From Lachnospiraceae bacterium (GTDB lineage Bacteria; Bacillota; Clostridia; Lachnospirales; Anaerotignaceae): a stretch of DNA of 6,512 nucleotides. This document shows, piece after piece, positions 1 to 5,072 of this stretch. Both the position numbers and the translations under genes were made by a program. Position 1 is the stretch's first letter; every line of letters starts with the position of its first letter. Below the pieces are notes generated by a model. The model had not been told where the DNA came from. It did no database searches and saw only the letters and a program-made list of their open reading frames with translations. The stretch spans positions 41,274 to 47,785 of the forward strand of contig DPJA01000023.1 of NCBI GenBank assembly GCA_003543235.1, written 5' to 3'.

Positions 1-53
1 ATCAAGGGGATTTTATATTTTTTTACATGGATTAATTTTTATGATTATTTATC

Positions 54-103
54 ATTTCAGTCATACTGAAATATTTGTTTTTCGGTGATAATAATCGAAA
101 AAC
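54..103. terminator. Pair of adjacent AT-rich hairpins, possible terminator
   Basis: ATTTCAG (54-60) and CTGAAAT (66-72) form a perfect 7-bp stem with a 5-base loop. GTTTTTCG (77-84) and CGAAAAAC (96-103) form a perfect 8-bp stem. Read on the plus strand, the first stem is followed by ATTTGTTTTT, which resembles a weak rho-independent terminator. The stems are low in GC, so terminator function is uncertain; they could also be protein-binding palindromes. Confidence 0.3.
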
Positions 104-145
104 CTCAGTAAATGCTACTCAATAATAATCAAATATAAGGCATGA

Positions 146-168
146 AAAATTAATGCAGAGTAAGCATT
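146..168 (-). terminator. Weak candidate terminator for the ABC-3C operon
   Basis: Read on the minus strand, AATGC and GCATT (168-164 and 156-152) form a 5-bp stem with a 7-base loop, followed by AATTTTT. It lies about 120 bp beyond the stop codon of the ATPase gene. The stem is short and AU-rich, so this is only the best available candidate. Confidence 0.25.
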
Positions 169-286
169 CATTCATATTTGAAAATCAAAGTTTTGCGATT
201 CGTGTCTCTATTACGTAAAATGTGTCAAAGCTTTTCATAGCTGACAGGCATATGTTTTCTCCTGTTATTTGTCAAGTACGATCTAA

Positions 287-2125
287 TTATCTATCTTCTG
301 GATTGTAAACATCATTCAGGAATCCATATCGACCAGAAGCTTTATTTCGAGAGAATTCAATAATATGAATTCCCTTGTTAGAATCCTCTTGAGGAATGAA
401 CGGCATACGTTTCTTTTGTTCAACAATGATTACCTGCCGTTCACAAGCGTGCTCAATGAGATATTGAACAAAGTTTTGCTTAATAGTATCTCGTTGCTTA
501 ATATGATCAGCCTCTGATAATTGTGTTAAAGGTGAGTCGGCTGCAAAAAATCCAGGGGCCTTGCAGTCATGTTCGATAAGGTATGCACTCATTGCAAAGG
601 CAGTAATTGTATTTACAATACCACAAAAACCACCACCCATTGAAACAGCCTTTTTAAGACCACCAATATCAATGTCAAAGTTTGTCATATTAAGCCGAGC
701 AGTTGTTGAACCTCCAATTTTGGAAGCACTTAATACTTCTATAAGTTTTTCTTCAAAACCGTGGACAATATCATAATCATAATAGCTGAAAATATTGTAC
801 TTAGGATTTTCAGGTGTATCTTCGGTTTCTTTTTCAAAAAGTTCACTTTTATATTGTATTTCATTTTGTTGAACAGCTTCAAGTTCTCCGTAAAATCTCA
901 TTAATTGCATATGACTTTCCAGCTGTTGTGTAAATGCTAATAATTTTGGACGAAGCTGTTCAGATATAAGTGTATCTATTTCTTTTTTCTGCTGTGACAG
1001 TAAATCAATAATATCCATTATTGATTTGCGCTGTTTATCAATATCTTTCTGGGCTTTTTCCAGTTCAGAGAGATGTCCTTTTATTTTACTAAGTTCAGCA
1101 GATGCTGCTTCAATATACTGAGGACTTGGAGATGCCTTCATTTCACTGTCACAGAAAGGACAATGTTTCTTTGAAGGCAGTGTTGATACACTAATTTTTC
1201 CATTAACAATGAACCCTAGCCGTCTTATATCGGATTGATACTGTCTCTGCAATACGGAAAAATTGTGTGTAACAGTATTACATTCAGAAAGTTTGCTATT
1301 TTGTGAATATAGTTGAGACATAACTTTTTGGCTTTCATTTGAAGAATCATCAAGATCTTTTTGGATAGCATCGATTTCTTTATGAATTTTATCGATTGCA
1401 TCTTGCAGATTTTTAGTTCCGTTACTTGAGAGGAATTCCTCTAATTCTTCTCGGCGTTTACTCGAACGTTCTACCTTGTCACGAATATAATCTGTTAAAG
1501 CTTTCCTTTTTGCCTTACTTATTTCTGGACTTTCAGGTTTTTTGAGGTTATCTGCATCCTGTCCAGTTAATAAGTACAACAATGCCGCTGGAGATGCGGT
1601 CTTACCAAAACTGCCAGGTGCTTTAAGAGCAGAAGTTTCTCTTGAAATATCGGCCTGCCGCATAAAGAATAGGTGTAGTATACTTCGCCAGGTAAACGAC
1701 TGTGTGTTGCCGGATTCACTAGACAGAATTTTGTGCGGTTCATCAATACCAAGTAACTGAAGGAAAATAGTATTAATATTCTTTTTAGCGGAGTTGCTTG
1801 TGCTATAAATTCCGTGCTCAAAATTTGTATCCGATCCGCTGACCTCAATCTTTGTATCTCCAATTTTTCGTTCAAGAATAACAGTACCTGAACCTGTTTT
1901 TAAATGAAGGGCAATTTTTTCATAGCCATTGTTATTATCGACAATTTTTGATGGATGCTCAGGCTTAGGTGTGAAACCAAACGCATAATCGATGCAATCA
2001 ACTAAAAGGCTTTTTCCTGTATTTGATGGTCCAATAATAAAATTTAGCTCTGGTTTAAAATTAATAATAGTATTATTGTGACCAGCACCAGAGATAATCA
2101 TTTTTTCAATGTAAAATCTATTCAT
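287..2125 (-). CDS. ABC-3C system ATPase, SMC/Rad50-like (DUF3732-type)
   Basis: This is a 612-residue SMC/Rad50-like ABC ATPase, the motor component of an ABC-three-component system. What is seen: an N-terminal Walker A, GPSNTGKS (32-39); a long charged coiled-coil region (about 200-435) broken by a CPFC motif (322-325) that resembles a zinc-hook hinge; a signature-like SMGGGF (495-500); and a Walker B-like FFAADSPLTQ (526-535). The catalytic Glu after the Walker B Asp is Ser531, and the usual switch histidine appears to be replaced (VIIVEQKKR, 565-573). I recall DSP at Walker B as common in DUF3732 proteins, but the missing histidine is worth checking. The ATG has an excellent AGGAGGT at 2137-2131 and overlaps the upstream gene by 8 bp, so it is the last gene of the operon. 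By analogy it would sense or move along nucleic acid and pass the signal to the partner components. Family assignment is strong; the biological role is inference. Confidence 0.87.
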   Translation of the reverse strand: MNRFYIEKMIISGAGHNNTIINFKPELNFIIGPSNTGKSLLVDCIDYAFGFTPKPEHPSKIVDNNNGYEKIALHLKTGSGTVILERKIGDTKIEVSGSDTNFEHGIYSTSNSAKKNINTIFLQLLGIDEPHKILSSESGNTQSFTWRSILHLFFMRQADISRETSALKAPGSFGKTASPAALLYLLTGQDADNLKKPESPEISKAKRKALTDYIRDKVERSSKRREELEEFLSSNGTKNLQDAIDKIHKEIDAIQKDLDDSSNESQKVMSQLYSQNSKLSECNTVTHNFSVLQRQYQSDIRRLGFIVNGKISVSTLPSKKHCPFCDSEMKASPSPQYIEAASAELSKIKGHLSELEKAQKDIDKQRKSIMDIIDLLSQQKKEIDTLISEQLRPKLLAFTQQLESHMQLMRFYGELEAVQQNEIQYKSELFEKETEDTPENPKYNIFSYYDYDIVHGFEEKLIEVLSASKIGGSTTARLNMTNFDIDIGGLKKAVSMGGGFCGIVNTITAFAMSAYLIEHDCKAPGFFAADSPLTQLSEADHIKQRDTIKQNFVQYLIEHACERQVIIVEQKKRMPFIPQEDSNKGIHIIEFSRNKASGRYGFLNDVYNPEDR

Positions 2126-2582
2126 AATCGACCTCCTGCAGAGCGTGTATTGTATGCTGGTTGATATCTTTTAGCATAGCATTGTCATTTGTTACATCAT
2201 AGTTTCTAAACACGGATTTAACAGCAATGCGATATTCATCAGAATATGTATCGTTCAAATCATGACATACATTTTTGCCTGTTTGAGTAATTTTGTACGC
2301 GAACCCATTACGGTTGGCTAAAAATGTAATTGTACCGTTAAGAACAAGAATTTTTAGGGCAGATGTAACAAGGTCTTTTCTAGCTGTATATTCGCTAAAA
2401 CGATAATTACCATATCCATGCAAATTTTCATCAAGAAGATTAAAATCTGCGGCATAAACAGCAATAAAGTCGATGGCACATATTCTTTGTATATCTAACT
2501 CCGTATTCTCTATTTCGTTAAGTATAAGAAGAATTCTAAGTGACATTTCAAATGAAGAGCCAAGTACAGTTTCTTTGTTCAT
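2118..2582 (-). CDS. ABC-3C system middle component
   Basis: This 154-residue protein is the small middle component that accompanies the ATPase and effector of ABC-3C systems. The sequence shows the pattern I associate with these proteins: an N-terminal helical stretch (MSLRILLILNE, 13-23), DFIAVYAADF (38-47), an ENLHGYGNYRFSEY stretch (52-65), then a winged-helix-like region (about 68-104, with ALKILVLNGTITFL and a wing around FAYKITQTG). Its ATG sits in an ATGA overlap with the stop of the preceding gene, and only a weak purine tract lies upstream, so its translation is probably coupled to that gene. It in turn overlaps the ATPase by 8 bp. The expected role is a bridge between ATPase and effector, possibly touching nucleic acid through the winged helix; this is inferred from the family. 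I did not assign the MC subtype. Confidence 0.8.
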   Translation of the reverse strand: MNKETVLGSSFEMSLRILLILNEIENTELDIQRICAIDFIAVYAADFNLLDENLHGYGNYRFSEYTARKDLVTSALKILVLNGTITFLANRNGFAYKITQTGKNVCHDLNDTYSDEYRIAVKSVFRNYDVTNDNAMLKDINQHTIHALQEVDYE

Positions 2583-3514
2583 TTTTTCTTTTTAACCCAC
2601 TTTAGCCTGCCATCATTGACTAAGTGGTGGCAGACCCCCTTCTTTATTTTTCCGCTTATCCAATAAGGTGACGCACTGAGTACATAATTTTTTACATCCG
2701 AATTGACAGCTTGTTCCATAACTGCCAGCATACGTTCATATCCATTTGGATGTGTACGTTTAGCAGTGTCCTTAACACCGTCATATGTTTCACCTTTTAA
2801 TACATCAAACTGATCTGAAAGACCGCCTTTTCCTAGTTCCATTACACCACGGTGAATGGATTCGGCCGCATAAAAATCGATGCGTCTATCATTAACGTCT
2901 TCTTGATATTCAGAATAAGATGATAAATCGGATTCATCAAAAGTATTCTTGCTTTCAGCGTCACCGTAGGCACAATAAAGTGCATTAATATAATCATGTT
3001 CTTCATGAGTCACTTCTTTTGGTACTGGCACATCAGCTGGTCGAGGAAGCGACTTTATTTTTTTTCTTATTTCATCTACAAGAGCAAAATCATATCCATA
3101 GTTGAAGGCAGTGTCAGATGAGACATCGCTTCCCTTAGTGATTTCAAGAAACACTGATTCAAGAAGTGTAGCACAAGCATTGGAAATATCATACTTGCCA
3201 TGTGTTATTTCGCAATCATCCAACCATTTTGAAACAGCTTCATACGAATCAGAATTCTCCATTTGCTCATCGATCCACTTAGAAAATTTGTCGGTGTCCC
3301 GGTGGTCGTAGATGTATTGAGCATCCCTTGCTTGAATATTGCGTGTACCTTTTATGTATCGATATCGAGTATCTTCTTTTCTTTGGAGGATCTTGCAAGC
3401 ATCCATTGCAGCGTCCTGAATATAATTTCCAATTAACTCGGTAAAATAGCTCGATTCAGCCATTCCACCAGAACAAAATGGAGAAAGGCTTTGAGCATAA
3501 TCAGAGAACTTCAA
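2579..3514 (-). CDS. ABC-3C system effector-position protein with ABC-3C C-terminal domain
   Basis: First gene of the operon, 311 residues from the proposed TTG start. The last about 100 residues (211-311) match the ABC-3C C-terminal domain as I know it: DFYAAESIHRG near the start, DQFDVLKGETYDGV in the middle and the hallmark GVCHHLVNDGRLKWV (293-307), then a lysine tail. In these systems this domain couples a variable N-terminal effector region to the ATPase/middle-component pair. The N-terminal part (about 1-150) is soluble, charged and helical-looking, with a basic YRYIKGTRNIQARDAQYI stretch (about 52-69 from the TTG). I do not recognise it and see no nuclease, protease or membrane signature. 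An ATG at 3550 in the same frame lacks a ribosome binding site; TTG at 3514 has AGGGAGGT 8 bases upstream and is preferred. The effector activity is unknown. Confidence 0.8.
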   Translation of the reverse strand: MKFSDYAQSLSPFCSGGMAESSYFTELIGNYIQDAAMDACKILQRKEDTRYRYIKGTRNIQARDAQYIYDHRDTDKFSKWIDEQMENSDSYEAVSKWLDDCEITHGKYDISNACATLLESVFLEITKGSDVSSDTAFNYGYDFALVDEIRKKIKSLPRPADVPVPKEVTHEEHDYINALYCAYGDAESKNTFDESDLSSYSEYQEDVNDRRIDFYAAESIHRGVMELGKGGLSDQFDVLKGETYDGVKDTAKRTHPNGYERMLAVMEQAVNSDVKNYVLSASPYWISGKIKKGVCHHLVNDGRLKWVKKKK

Positions 3515-3522
3515 ATTATTGC

Positions 3523-3530
3523 ACCTCCCT
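3523..3530 (-). promoter_or_regulatory. Shine-Dalgarno fixing a TTG start
   Basis: Read on the minus strand, AGGGAGGT is followed by an 8-base spacer and TTG at 3514-3512. The upstream in-frame ATGs (3550 and 3544) have no such site and would place this motif inside the coding region. This decides the start of the first ABC-3C gene. Confidence 0.8.
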
Positions 3531-3554
3531 ACAATGAAATACATACACATTTAT

Positions 3555-3595
3555 CACTCAGTCCGAGTGTGTCCGAAAGCGTCCACCCAGTCCGA
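3555..3595 (-). repeat. Phased GTCC repeats in the ABC-3C operon leader
   Basis: GTCC occurs at 3561, 3571, 3581 and 3590, three times as GTCCGA and once as GTCCAC, a spacing of 10, 10 and 9 bp (one helical turn). The outer copies belong to a longer 12-base direct repeat, CAC(T/C)CAGTCCGA, at 3555-3566 and 3584-3595, with one mismatch. The cluster lies between the predicted promoter and the TTG start. It could be a cooperative repressor-binding site or an RNA leader element. Confidence 0.55.
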
Positions 3596-3619
3596 TTTTC
3601 AAATATGCTGATTTGATAA

Positions 3620-3652
3620 GATTTAGTAAATCCAATAAAAAAGTGACTGTCA
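3620..3652 (-). promoter_or_regulatory. Small palindromes just downstream of the predicted promoter
   Basis: GATTT-AGT-AAATC (3620-3632) and TGAC-T-GTCA (3644-3652) are near-perfect dyads. They fall about +6 to +38 from the start expected for the extended -10 promoter. They could be operators, but dyads this short also occur by chance in AT-rich DNA. Confidence 0.25.
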
Positions 3653-3664
3653 GGATTTATGTAT

Positions 3665-3673
3665 ATTATATCA
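3665..3673 (-). promoter_or_regulatory. Extended -10 promoter for the ABC-3C operon
   Basis: Read on the minus strand, TGATATAAT is a perfect extended -10 element (TGnTATAAT). No good -35 is seen at 17 bp, which is usual for extended -10 promoters. Transcription would start near 3658, giving a leader of roughly 145 bases before the TTG start. That leader holds the phased GTCC repeats. Confidence 0.55.
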
Positions 3674-3714
3674 GAGTTCTTGGCGAAATAAAAGAATTTC
3701 TGTAGCAAAGAAAG

Positions 3715-3864
3715 GTGAGAACATGTGGCAGAAAAAAACAGATATTAAAGAAGGTCATATCTACTGCAAGCAAATTTTTAGAGTACCAACGATACAGCAA
3801 TACAGCTAAGTCAGTAGCTGGAAGTGCTTTGCCACAGCCAGACCGAGTAAGAAACAATAACTAG
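3715..3864 (+). CDS. Possible small basic protein (49 residues) or remnant
   Basis: A GTG-started frame gives 49 residues, basic in its first half, with the stretch KKVISTASKFLEYQRYSNT followed by AKSVAGSALPQ near the C-terminus. The pattern A-S-K-x-L ... A-K-S-x-A-G-S-A-L-x-Q resembles small uncharacterised proteins I recall from accessory regions of many bacteria, which is why I list it despite its size. The GTG has no well-spaced ribosome binding site and an in-frame TAG lies 12 bases upstream, so it may be the 3' remnant of a broken gene or may start differently. It is divergent from the ABC-3C operon. An ORF on the opposite strand across the same DNA looks like a shadow. Confidence 0.35.
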   Translation: MRTCGRKKQILKKVISTASKFLEYQRYSNTAKSVAGSALPQPDRVRNNN

Positions 3865-3869
3865 AAATT

Positions 3870-3912
3870 GAGATGGAAAGAGAGTGATTTGAATAATTAA
3901 CCTTTCTATCTC
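3870..3912. repeat. Long-arm inverted repeat
   Basis: GAGATGGAAAG (3870-3880) pairs with CTTTCTATCTC (3902-3912) over 11 positions with one G-T pair and a 21-base loop. It begins just after the stop of the possible small ORF. There is no T-run after it, so terminator function is doubtful. It could be a remnant element end or a protein-binding site. Confidence 0.35.
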
Positions 3913-4073
3913 TCCTCTTTAGGGAAATCAGTAACATTTGTATAAGCAATTAATCTCAATGCCTGAGATGGCCATTAAGGCGGCGGGATGCATAAGGAAT
4001 TTCTGACAGCAGTTTTACTGCTTGATTGAAGTTCGATGCACCCACCGTACTTTGCCATGCTATTTTTAGGTAC

Positions 4074-4110
4074 AGGAGTCGGTGGACATCGTGTCTATCG
4101 GCTCCTTTTT
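4074..4110 (+). terminator. Strong terminator- or attenuator-like hairpin
   Basis: Arms 4074-4088 and 4092-4106 pair over all 15 positions (three G-T/U wobbles) around a TCG loop. Key pairs are AGGAG with CTCCT and GACA with TGTC. A run of five T (4106-4110) follows at once, the classic form of a rho-independent terminator. It ends only 39 bases before the ATG at 4150, so it may end upstream transcription or act as an attenuator for the regulator gene. Confidence 0.65.
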
Positions 4111-4149
4111 GTGTCCCTGCCGCTCCATACAGGCGGAAAGGACATGAAA

Positions 4150-4770
4150 ATGAAAGAAAAAAAGAACAATGAAACTTCAAAGCGCAGCTCCAGGTATAAC
4201 CCTAATCGTAACTCCTACATAACAGAAGACGGCCGTTATGCCTATGTTGTATGGGATGGGGAGAGCAAATGTAACATTACTCACTATATCGAAACGGGTA
4301 AGGGTGGTGTTACAGAAGAAATTCTTATTTTGCTGGACGAGGATGATCACCAAATGGATTTGCAGGAACGTTATGGCTCAGAGAATGCTGATTATGGTTT
4401 CCTTAACAGGCAGCTACACCACATTGAGGACAGCGAAAAATTTGCAATAGATCCTATCGGAAACATAGAGGACAAGCAGGCTGACCTGTTTACGGTGCTA
4501 TTCACAGAAGAGGTTGTACCAAACAAACTGATGCCTCAACTGCTTGAAATTATGGACAATCTCACCGATGCCCAGCGGGACCTCATTTATGATCACCTTG
4601 GTGCCATGAAGCAATTGGAGGAAATCCGCCAGGATGAAATTGCTGCAACGGGCAAACAAGTAACACAGCAGGCTGTTAGTAATAGATGGAAAAAAATTAT
4701 TACCGTATCTGCAAAGAGTTTGACACTCCTGTTCCTAAGAAACGAAAGACTAAAACAAAGGAATAAATAG
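4150..4770 (+). CDS. Sigma-70 region-4-like regulator, C-terminus apparently frameshifted
   Basis: A 206-residue protein resembling the sigma-70-like regulators found in clostridial conjugative elements. The N-terminus (RSSRYNPNRNSYITEDGRYAYVVWDGE, residues 12-38 region) and an acidic middle (DLQERYGSENADYGF) fit these proteins. Residues about 135-182 form a region-4-like helix-turn-helix (LTDAQRDLIYDHLG ... QAVSNRWKK). After Thr185 the open frame reads an odd hydrophobic tail. Moving one base (frame -1) instead gives RICKEFDTPVPKKRKTKTKE and a TAA at 4764-4766, a much more typical basic end. An A7 run (4690-4696) lies just upstream. This implies a single-base loss near 4697-4705, a sequencing error or ribosomal slippage. 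Start at 4150 is chosen for AAAGGA 7 bases upstream; ATG 4144 is an alternative. It probably controls element genes by contacting promoters or RNA polymerase (inference). Confidence 0.7.
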   Translation: MKEKKNNETSKRSSRYNPNRNSYITEDGRYAYVVWDGESKCNITHYIETGKGGVTEEILILLDEDDHQMDLQERYGSENADYGFLNRQLHHIEDSEKFAIDPIGNIEDKQADLFTVLFTEEVVPNKLMPQLLEIMDNLTDAQRDLIYDHLGAMKQLEEIRQDEIAATGKQVTQQAVSNRWKKIITVSAKSLTLLFLRNERLKQRNK

Positions 4771-4826
4771 GCGGCCTATGTGGGGGTTGTTATTTTCGGC
4801 TTTACTTAGAGGAATATAACAATCTC

Positions 4827-4840
4827 CGGGTGAAAACCCG
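4827..4840 (+). promoter_or_regulatory. Hairpin with a GAAA tetraloop before the 69-residue gene
   Basis: CGGGT (4827-4831) and ACCCG (4836-4840) form a perfect 5-bp stem closed by GAAA, a GNRA-type tetraloop. It lies 22 bases before the ATG at 4863, next to the ribosome binding site. No T-run follows, so it is not a terminator; a role in mRNA stability, processing or translation control is possible. Confidence 0.45.
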
Positions 4841-4862
4841 TCCATGAAGAGGAGAGAAAAGG

Positions 4863-5072
4863 ATGAATTTGCAGCATAAAGTCAAAATCAATATTTCAGA
4901 CCAGGATGGCAACAAGAAAAATGTGCTTAATGGCACATTGAAATGTCTACCCAAAAGACTACTGAACCTGTTGTTTGGTGAGTTTACAGAGGTTTTGGTG
5001 CTTATACCGGGGCAATCAGTAAAAAATGTCGAAATACATGAGATTAAAGGAGGAAGCCGCAATGCAGAGTGA
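4863..5072 (+). CDS. Conserved small element protein, unknown function (69 residues)
   Basis: A 69-residue soluble protein with ATG start and a GGAG (4851-4854) 8 bases upstream. I recall close relatives in Tn1549-like elements but know no function for them. It looks mostly beta-rich: KVKINISDQDGN, then CLPKRLLNLLFGEFTEVLVLIPG and VEIHEIKGG. The LPKRLLNLLFG...EVLVLIPG segment faintly resembles the AbrB/MazE swapped-hairpin pattern (IPK...LG...GDxVEV). Its 3' end overlaps the MazF-like gene by 11 bp, the usual place for an antitoxin. That suggests, but does not prove, an antitoxin-like partner. It lies 92 bp after the sigma-like gene and is probably co-transcribed with it. Confidence 0.65.
   Translation: MNLQHKVKINISDQDGNKKNVLNGTLKCLPKRLLNLLFGEFTEVLVLIPGQSVKNVEIHEIKGGSRNAE

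Larger units (their letters stand above)
1..286. other. AT-rich intergenic region downstream of the ABC-3C operon
   Basis: No credible gene is seen on either strand in this very AT-rich stretch. It holds several small dyads: a 7-bp stem at 54-72, an 8-bp stem at 77-103, a 5-bp stem at 152-168 and ACAGG/CCTGT at 244-265. None is GC-rich. On the minus strand, the 152-168 hairpin is followed by AATTTTT and is the best candidate end for the operon transcript, though it is weak. On the plus strand, the 54-72 hairpin is followed by a T-rich run and could stop transcription entering from the left. Confidence 0.6.
3865..4149. other. Gene-poor spacer with a series of hairpins
   Basis: No convincing gene is seen here. 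An in-frame ATG at 4036 would extend the downstream regulator by 38 residues, but it has no ribosome binding site and would translate the terminator-like hairpin. Dyads in order: an 11-bp stem (3870-3880 with 3902-3912, one G-T pair), ATCTCA/TGAGAT (3953-3969), AGCAG/CTGCT (4008-4022), the long stem at 4074-4106, and a weak TGTCC/GGACA with CCGC/GCGG structure (about 4110-4144) that would cover the downstream ribosome binding site. The series suggests a structured untranslated leader. Confidence 0.5.

Noticed and set aside
1567..1875. Open frame on the minus strand inside the ATPase gene, and similar frames at 561-776, 1542-1760 and 3102-3311
   Set aside because: They lie wholly within well-supported genes in other frames, have no recognisable domains and no ribosome binding sites.
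3555..3595. GTCC repeats as a CRISPR array
   Set aside because: Units are only 10 bp apart with no spacer-length gaps and no cas gene; the pattern suits a binding site instead.
3666..3857. Minus-strand 63-codon frame in the divergent spacer
   Set aside because: It covers the predicted operon promoter and the possible small basic ORF, has cysteine- and phenylalanine-rich nonsense-like composition and no known motif.
4036..4149. N-terminal extension of the sigma-like protein from ATG 4036
   Set aside because: It would translate the strong terminator-like hairpin, has no ribosome binding site, and the usual N-terminus of the family fits ATG 4150.
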